A stretch of DNA of 64,000 nucleotides from Ottelia alismoides (Eukaryota > Streptophyta > Magnoliopsida > Alismatales > Hydrocharitaceae). The stretch covers positions 1,674,001 to 1,738,000 of the forward strand of contig JAZKJV010001876.1 in assembly GCA_037367405.1 (NCBI GenBank). Reading direction: 5' to 3'. Below are positions 23,957 to 35,730 of this stretch, piece after piece (positions within the stretch are counted from its first letter, which is position 1; each line of letters begins with the position of its first letter). The notes under the pieces are model-generated. The model ran no database searches. It was given only the letters and a program-made list of their open reading frames with translations, and was not told the origin of the DNA. A program made the translations under genes and the position numbers.

Positions 23957-25658
23957 TTTCTGAAATTAATGAATGCACTATATTAGGACATACAAATAAT
24001 TATATATTCATTTTAAAACATTTGATTAAGTAATTTTAAATCAAATTAGTCTTGCCTTTTCAACTTTGAACAATCCCTTATTCACTTTCAAAGAAGGAGA
24101 TATACTTACTGCTATATCTCAAGCAATAAATGGGATCTTCTCTTTATCTTTATCACATCCCAATAATATGAGAAACCGTAACTCTAATAAAGAGAAGCGG
24201 GTACACATTCTGCCTTGCAAGTCTAATTTTCATTTCTCAATTCGGTCTTTAACACTTGGGCCCACCACCCCTAAGTTGATGTTGACCCGTTGTTAATTGA
24301 ACCAACCGTCAACAGGCCTAAAACTCGCTATACGCATTCCAATATCGCCCCAATAATATGAGGATCCAATATTGGGGTCACTACATATACAGCCTTACTC
24401 TTTCAAGAAGCAAAGAACCAGATCCAAATGAATTATATACAAGAGTTGTCACTTCGGACAGGCATCTCCTACATACAATATCTAGCGACGAAACCCTTTG
24501 CCTTGATGGGAGATCATGGATGTCACTTATGTCATCCTCCACCTCATATTCAAATTTTAATTAATTATCATGAATCATATTCATATGATTCGTTCTTCCA
24601 TGGGAAATACACATCTATTCATAATAGAGTGTCTTAATTGGATATAATTAACTTAATCACATTAAATAAATTATCAATCCAATTTAATCAACAAACTTAA
24701 TTGTTACTTGAAAGGATGGTATAATCAAAAGTATGTGTTATTCAAATTTTACTAATTAGAAAAATACACCGTGATCTTTCCTGCATTATCGAGTCTCTAC
24801 CCATTGTCATGGCCAGTACCGATAGTAGTGGGATAGACCGCACACGGTGCAACCTGTTATCCCAACGCTCCCCGACTAGACACCATATCCACCTCAGGAA
24901 AGGATAATGCCAAATTGATCACTGTGTACTTGAGATGTTCATCGATTTTTCAACCGAAGTTATACCATATAGTAATAATCAAAACCATTTTGATTATAAG
25001 GATTTGCTAAACAAATTCTCAATCCTATTCAAGCAAGTTTGTTTGTTGATTATGTGACCGATTGTGATCTAGATAAAATCTAATCAATTGTTGATTAAGG
25101 TGATGCCAATTAATGAAATAATTATCACTACATATTTCTCAAATATTTCCATAATTATTTCAGAAAATAAACTATTAATTTCACTAATTGACAATCACAT
25201 GGTTCTTGATTTGGAATGTAATTTCCAACAGTGACCCCCACTTACTAAAATTAACATATCTCAATCAATTTAAATCCAAATTACGCAAAATAAGTTTCCA
25301 AAGTTTGATAATTTGATTTACAACAGAACCTAAGTGATTAGCATGCATTTCAAGGAGTTTCAGAACAGTAATTAACCCCATAATTATGTTAAGATTTGCA
25401 GTCCTCAAAATAGTGGATACATGTTCATCGAAATGATCATATCTTGAGCAAAAAAATCCAAATTACGCAAATTCAGATCCCAAGGTTTCCTTATTTAATG
25501 GGGAACTCAATGATTATTTCGGGTTTAACATTTTAAACAGGGGCTAAATTATTCACTAAATCGAGATCTAAAAATGAAATGCGATAAAACTTTTGCAAAC
25601 CCTAAGGAACCCAAGTCTTTCTAGGTTTATGGGTCCTATCCAAAACCTCTGACCTAAG
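23957..25658 (-). other. Copia BE 5' leader (untranslated)
   Basis: 1.7 kb between gag and PBS, collinear with the CD leader. It keeps both CTCATATTATTGGG 14-mers (near 24157 and 24350) and the 'gtcatggccagtaccga' block at about 24805. The CCAATAT / ATATTGG hairpin (about 24338-24377) is retained, but the CG pair of CD is changed. No coding sequence recognised. Confidence 0.75.
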
Positions 25659-25670
25659 ACTCTAATACCA
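25659..25670 (-). other. Primer binding site of copia BE, degenerate
   Basis: Minus strand TGGTATTAGAGT, 10 of 12 bases matching TGGTATCAGAGC; both changes are C-to-T. It lies 2 nt from LTR E. Confidence 0.85.
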
Positions 25671-25672
25671 CT

Positions 25673-26998
25673 TGAAGGATATGAAATAATCCTTAAGTTC
25701 ATCACATAATCGTGAGGATCATATCTTATACGATCGAGAGTGACTAGTCGCGTTAGTTGTTCTATGCAGCGGAATTTAAAAATTATTTTCATGCGATGAA
25801 ACCACATGATCCAAGAACGATTCTTGGATCGTCTCATCTAAACCACATCGAAGATATAGGAATACCTCTTGTAGCATGGTTGAGATCAAGTCTCTATGTA
25901 AAAAGAGACCTCCTGTCTCAAGTCTGATCTTCGAAGAAGATGCTTGCGAGCACGGAGATGAACTGTGTGATCCTCGTAATCCAAGATGTTTATCCAAGAA
26001 AGGGAACTCATGATCTCATTGCACGAGATCGAACGTCTTCTTCGTGAGCTAGGGACACCAAAGAATATGGAGAACTAAGAGTCGTCGATGCGACAGCACC
26101 AAAGTGGAGTGACGACGAATTCTTCTTCTCTCTAGGGTTAGGTGGAGGGCCACCAATGGAGAGAGAGGAAGAGAGGGTGTGAATAAAGAGAGAGGAGAAA
26201 GCTTGTTGTTAATATGTTAACCTATTGGAAAGGCAAGGGGTGCCTCTCCTTATATAGGGTTTTGGGAGTCCATGGATCACAATCCATGGATTACAAAAAA
26301 TCTATGGATGAGATTGATTTGTGCTTCTTTCAATGGCCAAGATATTGTTGGTAAAAACACAACAACAATTAATTTAAATTAAATTTATTCGATAAATCAA
26401 AATAATTTAATCCTAAATCAAATCAAGCATACATCGAGATTTTAAGATGGAGATTACTCCCCTCCATATAGAGTGGACATAAACCCTTTCCATATAGGAA
26501 TTGGTGGTTGTCAACCCTTCCAAAATGGAAGGGTGGAATCTCTATGGAATCTCATGCAATCTTGTGAGATTGCATTATTCCTTGGAAATCTCCATGATTT
26601 TAGAAAAAACACTTGTTGTGAAATATTCTACAAAAATAATTCATAAATTTTTTGAGAATATTGCAATCTTGCCTTTGGAAATTTGTGAATCACATTCACA
26701 ACCCAAAATGTGATTTACATTTTCAATTAATTATCCAATGTGCATCCAATTCACACCAATAATTAATCAACAAATATAAATCATAATAATCTCTCTCTAA
26801 TACATTATAAATCTCATTTATAACATATTATGATTAATTGTATTTTGCTATCCACATTATTCTTATCCATAATAATTAAATCACATTTAATTATATTGAA
26901 TGATCATTCATGCATCTTAATAATGTGAATCAAAATTCACAACATTCAAGATAATTAAATCACATTTAATTATCCATTTCTCAATGCTTAGATATAAT
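25673..26998 (-). repeat. Copia BE 5' LTR (LTR E), left part
   Basis: Starts TGAAGGATATG after the PBS and runs 1326 bp to the ATAAT target site (26994-26998) of gypsy G1. The last bases, 'tttctcaatgcttagatataat', align with 10618-10640 of LTR B, and the sequence continues at 41395 exactly as in LTR B. Minus TATA at 26250-26256. Confidence 0.9.
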
Positions 26999-29922
26999 TG
27001 ACAGATCGTTGAGCACGTGATGTAATTTACATTCGTTGTAAAAGGGGTACTTAGCGAATCATTCAGAACCGAGAGAAGAGTCTCTCGGCTTTAATTTATA
27101 TCTCGAGCAAGTCAAGGGTCGAACACATGGAGGTAAAGAACAACTTCGAGTTAATTCAGAATAATTAGATCTAGGTTTTCAATGCAGATTTTTGGTATTT
27201 TTTAATGCAAAATGAATGTAAAATGCACAATGCAGGTGAATTAAGTTAATATTAAAAGATTCAACTTAGATAGACTAATTTTACTATGAAATTAGTCCAA
27301 TTTAGCCAAATTATATTTTTCTTAAAATCCTAATCCAGAGATGAGTGCAAGACACTTGTTTTGAATTTTAGGAATTAAAAAGCAACAATGAAAAAAGCAC
27401 ACTTTTATGAGTTTTTTCGTATTTATTCACAAACATAATGCAAAAATTATGAAAATTTACTAGAATTAAAACATGATGCAAGGATGCTATATTAATTTTT
27501 TTGGAATTTTCTGACAAAATATGTATTTTATATAGAGTTTTTAATGGAAACAGAGTGATAGTGAGTAATTATGTCCTAATAAATCCAAAGCATCAAATTA
27601 GCCAGAGAGCGAATTATCTCATATAGGTATTTTTATATGGAATCCAAAAGATTTGAAATTTTGCAAAATGGATGTGTGTAGATTTAATTAAAAATCATTT
27701 ACTAAAATCACTCTATAATTTATTTAAGGAACAGGACAACTCCCAATTAATATGAAATTGGATATTAATTAAAGCATCCTTCAATGCATCATTCTCGATA
27801 TTTGTGGAATTTTTAGAGCAGTCGTGAGTGAAATATGAATTTAAGGGACCAGATTGGGTAAAACACGCAATTTTCCACTAAAAAAATTTTAATAAATTAC
27901 CCAGAATTCACAAAAATCCAAATAAATTTGAATATGGAATAAAATTAGTTCCTCAACATAATGTTACTTTTAATTGAAAGAAATAATGCAAAATTGAGGT
28001 ATAAATTAATATTCAAACAGAGGGGAGTCCGTGCAAATTAAGGAATGAACTAAATAACACAATCTCGCATAGAGACTAGTTTGTAATTACAAAAACATTA
28101 CAGGACATATTTACAATTTTTTCAAAAAATAAAAAATAAAAAGAGAGATGGGACCTTCTTCCTGGACGATTAGGGCAGGGCCGACAGACGCGGGCGAAGG
28201 CAGCGGTAGGGGCGTGGCCGTGCGCGGACGGCCGCACGTGGCCGCGCGGGGGAGGAAGGTGCTGGACGACCACAGTTGGGGCCGCTGAATGAAGGAGCGC
28301 GGGTCGGAGGAGGGTTGGGCATGGGGATGAGGTGGATGGCCGTGAGGCCTTCAGGCGGGCAGGGCAGGCGAATACGGGCGTCGTCGGCTACGGCGAGCAT
28401 CTCATTCGGAGAAGAAGGATCCACGCCGGCGACGAGCAGCTGTCGCAAGAGAGGGGTGGCGGGCGATGCCACCCATCCATGGAAGAAGGGGGAGGGGGCA
28501 ACGGCTCCGCCCTCATTTTCTTAATTTATTTGTTTTTTTTCTGTTGTGAATTGAAATTCTTTATTTATTTTTTTATTTTTTTTGCTTTTCTTAAAACAGG
28601 GAATGCAAATCAAATATGGGAATGATGGGTGGTGAATTTGGTGTGGACGAAAGGTGAACAATGAATATGCCGATGATATGAAATGTAATAGAGTATGGGC
28701 GATGAATGTGATGTGATAAAAAAATTACAAAGATAAAAACGATGCCGAACTATAAAATGGGAACTTACCTATGATGAACGTGGGCCCCTATGGTGTGCTC
28801 ATGATAAGCATGATCCTCGCCCAAATCACAGGCGAGCGATGAGCTCGAGTTACGTGCGGATGCAGCTGCGATGTTGGCCCAAAAGCCAACAGATCGCACC
28901 AGAGAGAGGGTCGTCGTCCCTCGACCGCAGTTTTGTCACTGTCATTGATTCAACTCTGAGAACTAGGCTCTCCTTACATAAAGATGGATCAAGTGCAAAA
29001 CGAGGAGGATGGGGTGTATAAAAAGAGATAGAAAAAGTGGAGGTTAGAATGGAGGTGGAGTTAAATTAGAAGTTAGAAAAAAATGGTGGAAGAATGGAGT
29101 TGAATGGATGGTTATTGTAGAGAATAAAAATTAAATAAATAATATAATAAGATAAAGTAGGATACTAAAATACAATAAAATATAAAGAAGAAAAAAATAG
29201 TTAAGAATTTACAGAAGAAGACAAACAACATGTACATTTTTTGCTTTTCTAATATTTTATTTTTTGTATTTTCAATAAGAGATATTTACAATAGAAAAAT
29301 ACAATAAATACTAGAAATAAAATAAAACACAATAATGATTATTTTAGATTTTTTAGTATTAAAAAAATAAATAAATAATGAAGAAAGAATGAATGTTTAC
29401 ATTGTATACAATGTACACCTAGGTCCCAAAACTCAATTTTTGCAAAGGGGCTCTGAATGAAACCACTTCCGTTGGATAGATAATTTTCTAACTTTCATTT
29501 TAAAAGTGAGTTTGGTGAATTTGGAGTTCATACGGAGTGGGAATTTGGCCGGAAAGTTAGACTTTACGGAATTTTCTCTTTGGGATCTAGGAGCATTTAT
29601 ATGAGATGGAATTTATTTTATATTTTGTATTTTAATATATTTTTTTATGAACAAGTTGGAGAAAGAATTAGCTAAAAAGGAGTTGAAATGAAATTATAAA
29701 AAAATACATGAAGTTTTGGGCTATTTATAGGTGAAAACTTCCTTTAATTTTACGGTTTTTTATTGTTAATTTATTTTTTCCAATCTAATATTCAATAGTT
29801 AGTGTGTTTTATTTACAGGAGTTATTTTTTAAATTTATTAATTTTATGGATATTTATTTGAGATTTTACTCAGGGATTTTGCTAAGATCAAGATATTGAG
29901 ATGATGAATCGTAGATTCATTA
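26999..29922 (-). repeat. G1 3' LTR
   Basis: 2924 bp. The left end TGACAGATC aligns with TGACGAATC of the right LTR. The right end is the terminal hairpin TGATGAATC-GTA-GATTCATTA (29902-29922; last C changed to T). It carries the 'gggtcgaacacatggagg' block near 27118 and a GC-rich segment (28150-28510) absent from the other LTR. Minus TATA at 29722-29729. Compared with the right LTR it looks roughly 85-90% identical by eye. Confidence 0.92.
29722..29729 (-). promoter_or_regulatory. TATA box of the G1 3' LTR
   Basis: Plus strand TATTTATA, minus TATAAATA, within 'gggctatttatagg'. It is identical in the 5' LTR at 41189-41196. Confidence 0.65.
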
Positions 29923-29934
29923 CCCCCCCCCCCC
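29923..29934 (-). other. Polypurine tract of G1 (12 consecutive G on the minus strand)
   Basis: A run of 12 C on the plus strand sits immediately right of the 3' LTR terminus, where a gypsy PPT must be. The minus strand reads ATATG(12 G) into the LTR. Confidence 0.85.
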
Positions 29935-31520
29935 ATATTTAAACCTTGCTAGTCCTCAATCAAATAAAGAATGAATAAGTTGGATTAACCCATGACTATG
30001 CATGTGAATGCAAGACTTGATCCGTTCAAGAACTCTTGATTTTAGAGATCCTAAAATTCTAAGTTGAACCAAGCTCTAGTCAAAAGGTATCCAATTTCCA
30101 AATCATCAGACTCTCTTTGTAAACATATATAATTGGGATATGACTTTAAGTGTGGATTGCAATTACAAGAGTAGAGTCGCAACATCACCCAATGTTCTAG
30201 TCCAAGAGACTCTCCTATGATCTCGATCCTCAACAATAGGGAATAAACCATTTCTTGCATCAAATCCATCGTCTCTTTAGTTGTCAGTCTTAAAAGTGTA
30301 GATGGAAGGCCAGTTGATGGAGGGCATATGATTGTGTCATTTATTCTCACCCTCTCATTGGAACAAGGATCCTCTCGAGTTCCTTATTTAACTCAACACA
30401 TGTATTTTTTGATTGTTGATCATTGTGTCCGTCAAGATAAGTTGGAGTCTCCTGCACTTGTTTTCTTGGGAGTACACTGGGGTGTGCCTTTTTTGAGTAT
30501 CTAATATATCTTCTACACCCAGACTTGTAGCATTTACGATGCAGAGCCCTTTTATGATTATAGCACAACTCCTGGTCCTAATAGCGGTGGTCCCAATGGA
30601 CACTTTGAAATGGTTGGGAGCTCTCGCCTTTGGTGGAAGCTCTTTGATATTTGACTTTTTATGGTGAGAGATTTTCTTTCAACATTAATATTTCTTTTCT
30701 TTGCTTTGCTTTTTGGCTAGTTCTTCTTCTTTTACCAAAAGTTGGCGCACATTATAAACATTTTTTTAGATTTCATCACACCCTAGCACATAGGCAAATG
30801 TCAAGAGATAGTACAAGAACCATGTTCTCATACTGGTTAAAGGTTGACTCTCAGGTTTCATGAATCTTTCATTGATTTTATCCCATCCTCGAGCATCATC
30901 AAATCAAGTCCAAACTCAAATCCCTCATCCCAATTCCTCAAGTGAAATTTCAACTCATCTCATCATAGATGCAGTCATGTATGTGATGTGATGATCATAT
31001 TCTTAAGGTAGAGACTAAGCATGCAATATAGCACACAAATCTTTCAAACTAGGAAAATGCGGATAATCAAGTCAAAGACCCTAATGACTAAGACCGATTA
31101 ACTCAAAATCTCAAGACTTCATAAACGAAGTGTTCTTGAACATCACGTCTTGCGTGAATGTGAATGTGTCAGGGATTAAATCAACTTATTAATTAGGTTT
31201 TTTTGTGATTTTACTTTTCGTGATTTTTTCTTTTTAAAAAAATAGAAAAGGATTTTTTTTATTTTTTTTCAAAACTTTTTTTAAAATATATAAAGAAATA
31301 TTCTTTTTGATTTTTTTTGAAAAAGAAAGGTAAATAAGAAAGGACACTTTTTTGAAAAAAAGATTTTTTAGAGCAGATAATTTTTAAAAAAAGTTTTTTA
31401 AAGATTTATTTTGAAAAAGGATTTTTTATTTTTTTTATTTTTTTGAAAAAGTTTTTTACCCACCCCATAATTATTGTATAATATATACAAAAATACGTGA
31501 AAGTACGAGCTATGGGTAAA
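29935..31520 (-). other. G1 3' non-coding region
   Basis: 1.6 kb between the integrase-side hairpin array and the PPT. The part near 31195-31460 is extremely T/A-rich, with runs such as 'gaaaaag' and poly-T. 30000-31150 is mixed sequence with only short ORFs (under 100 codons) that I cannot match. Athila relatives can carry an envelope-like ORF here, but I do not see one. Confidence 0.6.
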
Positions 31521-31542
31521 GTATATATGCAATATATATACG

Positions 31543-31800
31543 CCCCCCTATACTTAGCATTTGTTATGTTCTCAGAACACATGAACCGATAAAAAGACAT
31601 AGCTCGTGCTAAGCGTGGGATAGCTAAAATAACAAAAAGTACATAAGTCGATCCCCCCCATACTTAGGCTTTGGTCACCCTAAGTGTAGAAGAAGAGCAA
31701 AAATGAGGTGGACGAGGTCAAGGGGGGAAATGTATGAGTATATACACATGGTGGGCATCAGCTTCCCCTATACTTAGGCTCTGGTAGTCTAAGTATAGGA
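31543..31800 (-). repeat. Array of three hairpins with PPT-like arms, downstream of G1 integrase
   Basis: On the minus strand each hairpin ends in a (C)CTAAGTATAGGGG-type arm. 31767-31799: CCTATACTTAG / CTAAGTATAGG, perfect 11-bp stem, 11-nt loop. 31660-31687: ATACTTAGG / CCTAAGTGT, one mismatch, beside a run of seven C (31653-31659). 31551-31613: TACTTAGCA paired with TGCTAAG over a long loop, beside a run of six C (31543-31548). The same arrangement occurs in G3 at 58532-58985. Confidence 0.85.
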
Positions 31801-31905
31801 CAGGAGTAAGTGCGAGAACTGATGTGATCTGGAGAATATACAGAGAAGGGATAATATACAAGAGTGAATGAATCTTCTAAGCTGTTGAATCTTGATGCTA
31901 CATCT

Positions 31906-32880
31906 TCATGAAGAGTAATATGATGTATCTTCTCTGTGCTCACTCTGCATGAAGTTGATGACCTCGACTTGGACCAATTTCTCTTTCGAATCTACAAAAT
32001 GCTTCAACAGTTGTCCATTTACCACATGACATTGTGCACCATATGTGAGATCAGCTATCTCTACACTTCCATTCATATTTACTTTCTTAACAACAAAGGG
32101 ACCCATCCATTTAGATTTGAGCTTGCGATGGAACATCTTCAACCTGGCATTGGACTTCCATACCTTTTGTCCAGGGACAAAGTCTTTGCACCTATTGTGT
32201 CGATCATGCCATCTCTTTACTTTGTCCTTATAAATCGAACTGTTGTCATATGCCTTGTTTCATATTTCCATGAGCTCATTCAAGTTCAAGTCTCGAAAAA
32301 GCTTCCGTAGGTGACAACTCCAATTAATCTGCTTAATTTCCCATTCGGATTTATGAATCAATTCTGCGGGTAAATGACATGGCTTGCCATAGATGTTCTA
32401 AATGGTGAAGTACCCAATGGTATCTTGTACGTTATCATATAGGCCCACAGAAATTGGTCCAAGAGCTGGGACCAGTTCTTCCTATCGGACGAACCAATTT
32501 CTATAAAATACTCTTCACCTCTTTGTTCGAAACCTTTACCTTGCCATTGGACTGTGGATGGTAAGGACTAGTAACTCCGTGTTCAAATATGTAGTCCTTA
32601 GCTAAAGATCTCATATCTCGATTCACAAAGTGGCTACCCCCATCAGATATCAAAACTTTTGGAACCACTGAATCTGGCAATAATATGGTCTCTCACAAAC
32701 TTACAGACGATATGTGTCTGCATTTTGGGTTGGGATAGCCTCCACCCATCTAGATAAATAGTAAACTGCCAACAAAATGTATTCATGTCCTTGTATGTTT
32801 AGAAAGGGACCCATAAAATATATACCCCATGCATCAAAAACATCACAAATAATCACCGGCTACATGGGCATCTCATCTCT
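31906..32880 (-). pseudogene. pol: G1 integrase core and C-terminal domain, decayed
   Basis: The C-terminal segment 31906-32142 is open and reads KLKSKWMGPFVVKKV, then VNGQLLKHF, the GPF/Y-type end of Athila integrases. The core (32143-32880) is fragmented in several frames. GIYFMGPF stands where the family has GIDFMGPF (first catalytic Asp lost). ISDGGSHFVNRDMRS keeps the second Asp. SPYHPQSNGKVKVSNKEVK has Lys where the catalytic Glu belongs. So two of the three DDE residues are gone, besides stops and frameshifts. Confidence 0.85.
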
Positions 32881-33833
32881 CTATCCAACTGTCCCTCCCA
32901 TCCTTTGACAAATTGGGCATGATCTTACAAAATCAATAGCATCTCTAAACAAAGTCGACCAATACAATCCACATTGAAGTACTTTATGAGCAGTTCTTTT
33001 TCCCGAATGGTGTCCTCCAGCCTCAAGTAAATGACAATATGTGAGGACCCTCTGGTACTCCTCCTTAGGAATACACCTTCTCCAAACACAATCCAGTCCT
33101 TCAAAGAAAAGGAAAGGAATTTCCCAGTGGTATCTCCTCAATCCCAACTTCAGTCGATCAATGTTTCTCCTAGTCCAACCATGGAGAACCTGCTTGGAGA
33201 CAAGATAGTTCACCATGTTGGCATACCACAGGAGTGAGTAAATAACACAAATTGACTCGTCTGGGAAAGTCTCTCTAATCCACTCATAATCAGGAGAATC
33301 CTTAAGTTCAATCCGAGAAAGGTGATCAACCACAACATTCTTCACTCCAAGTTTATATTTTATCTCCAAATCAAATTCTTGGAGGAGTAAAATCCACCTA
33401 AGAAGATGGGCCTCTCTGTCCTTCTTTTCCACTAAGTATCAACCAGTTGTCTGATCAGTGTAGATTGTCACCATAGAGCCCAAAATATATGATCTGAATG
33501 TATCGAGGGCCCATATTACAGGGAGCATATCCTTTTCAGTCATTGTATAATTCTTTGTGTGGGATCAAATACTTTGCTAATGTAGTGGATCGCAAACGGG
33601 ATCCCTTCTTGTCGTTGTCCTAAAACAGCTCCTATAGTGAAATCTGATGCGTCAATCATGATCTCAAAGGGGAGAGACCAGTCAGGAGCTTGTAGGATAG
33701 GAGAGGCATAAATCTTCCTCTTCAAGAGCTCAAAGGCCTCCAGACACTTGTGATGTACAATGAACTCTGTGTCCTTCCCTAAGAGCTCAGTTAGTGGGAG
33801 GGCGATCTTTGAAAAATCCAGAATAAATCTCAT
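32881..33833 (-). pseudogene. pol: G1 RNase H and integrase zinc-binding domain
   Basis: 33540-33833 encodes the RT/RNase H junction: SPILQAPDWSLPFEIMIDAS and GAVLGQRQEGIPFAIHY. 32881-33432 continues with LRWILLLQEFDLEIKYK and GVKNVVVDHLSRIE (RNase H end), then the integrase zinc domain with GGHHSGKRTAHKVLQCGLYW and CPICQRMGG, giving the H and CxxC ligands. A break between 33432 and 33540 carries a stop where QPVV-type sequence begins. The two open pieces of 98 and 184 codons are among the better preserved parts of G1. Confidence 0.9.
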
Positions 33834-34990
33834 ATAAAATCTAACATGCCCTAGTAATGACTACACTGACTTCACGTTGGTAGGTGGATCGAGTTTCTTG
33901 TTCACCTCCACCTTGTCAGGGTCAACCTCCATTCCCCTTTTGGAGATGAAATACCCCAACACGATACCCTTCGTCACCATAAAGTGACTCTTCTCCTAGG
34001 AGAGTACCAGATTCACCTCTATGCACCTCTTGAGGACTCGATCCAAGTGCACTAAACATGTATCAAAGGAATCACCATGAACCGAGAAGTCATCCATGAA
34101 TACTTCCAGGGAATCTCCCACCATCTCGACAAATATGGCGATCATGTACCACTGAAAAGTACTTGGGGCATTTCAGAGCCCGAATGGCATGGGCCTGAAA
34201 GGTTAAGTGCCGAATGGACATGTGAAGATTGTCTTTTCCTGGAACTCAAGTGCAATATCTACCAGATTGTAGCATGAGTACCCATCAACAAAATAGAAGA
34301 ACTCTTTCCCTACGGGTCTCTCCAATATCTGATCAATAAAAAGCAAGGGAAAGTGGTCTTTATTGGTCGCAGCATTCAGGCTCCTGTAATCAACACAGAC
34401 GTGCCATGACTTGGGTACTTGTGTCGCAATCTCTACCCCCTCCTCATTGGTGACCATTTGAATTCCCGACTTTTTCGAGACAACATGAAGTGGGGCCACA
34501 CACTTGGAGTCAAAAATAGGGTATATAAACCCTGCCTTGCACCATTTCTCAATCTCTTTCTTCACTACTTCCCATAGATTGGGGTTAAGTCTCTGTTGGA
34601 ACTCACATGAAAGTCTCACATTATCCTCAGTAAAAATGTAGTGCGAGTAGAGAGTGGGGTTAATCCCCACGAGATCCGATATTATCCAGCCTATTGCTTT
34701 GTGGTTCCTCTCTAAGACATCTAACAATCTAAACTCCTATTCTAAAGTCAAGTTTGGGATAATGATAATAGGATATCTCTCTTTGGGTCCCTCAATAAAG
34801 GCATACTTGAGTGTAGGAGGAAGTGTTTCAGTTCTGGCAATGTGGTATCATCAAGTAAATCTGGTTGAACTAAATCTGAATCTGATTTCGTGCTACATGA
34901 AGGTGGGCTAAGCTGCATGGTACTCGCCACCAAGTAAAAAGTATGGGGAGTCGGATCACCAAAGAAACATGGTAGTTCGACCAAAGCCAA
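33834..34990 (-). pseudogene. pol: G1 reverse transcriptase, decayed
   Basis: 34203-34727 is open: ERNHKAIGWIISDLVGINP, QQRLNPNLWEVVKKEIEKW, SWHVCVDYRSLNAATNKDHF and FVDGYSCYN, ending TIFTCPFGT. 33834-34202 continues with FRPMPFGL, then VFMDDFSVHG with the catalytic FMDD at 34089-34100, VNLVLS, and GIVLGYFISKRGMEVD. At least three stops occur in this second half. 34748-34990 is the pre-RT linker. FMDD is intact, so the enzyme was lost by stops rather than at the active site. Confidence 0.9.
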
Positions 34991-35730
34991 GTCCGACTCA
35001 TCATCTATGTCACATCATCATTACAAAAGGGATGGAACTGACAAATCCAGATGGATCTCTATGTCATCATGGGAATAGGTAGATTCATATCTAACAAGAT
35101 CAGGCAACACCTGACAAATTGCATCATCCACTATGTCCTTTCCAAATAAAAGGATCCCGCTCTGTCCTGAAGGAATATGTCCCCAAATCCCAACTATGCT
35201 AATCATTCTGCAATCTGCCTCTGAAGATGAGTAATCTGTGCTACTCTATGAATCGGGTCGCTGACACTTGGTTTTATTCATCTCAAGGCTCACTTCTCCT
35301 CCTAGAGAATGGAACTTCATCATTCTTGTACCATATTTGAAAGCTGTGCCTGTGGTCCTAAGGACGGGTCGCCCGAGAATAATCTGAGATTCTCTCCAAT
35401 GATTGGGGGTCTCCATATCCAAGACTATGAAGTCAACTTGATAGTTCTATCCCTCAATCGAGATAATAACGTTCTTCACTTCTCCCTTAGGTCTCTTCAC
35501 TGAATGATCTGTGAGTTGTAGTAAAGCTCTAAATTTGTGAAGTGGTCCCAACTCCAATTTCTGATATAATGCTAAGTGAAGTAAGTTGATGGAGAAACTG
35601 TTATCCAAGAGTGTGCATGCAAACGCAATGTCGTCAATACGACTGTCTTCATAGTGAGCACCCATGTCTCTCTTTCTCAATGGCAATGTATGATTCTTGA
35701 GACAATAAGTGGTGGCTACTGACAAGACGT
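34991..35730 (-). pseudogene. pol: G1 protease region, decayed
   Basis: 35447-35725 encodes ACTLLDNSFSINLLHLALYQ and then KLELGPLHKFRALLQLTDHS, the retropepsin of Athila-type elements, where DLGAS or DSGSS is expected in place of DNSFS. The Asp is kept and the following Gly is lost. 35021-35206 is downstream linker. Stops separate the pieces. Confidence 0.8.

Noticed and set aside
28076..28625. Overlapping GC-rich ORFs as a host gene or gene capture
   Set aside because: They lie inside the G1 3' LTR, occur on both strands, and the segment is simply missing from the sister LTR. Composition explains the ORFs.
29935..31520. An envelope-like ORF downstream of G1 pol
   Set aside because: Only short unrelated ORFs; no signal peptide or transmembrane pattern of useful length.
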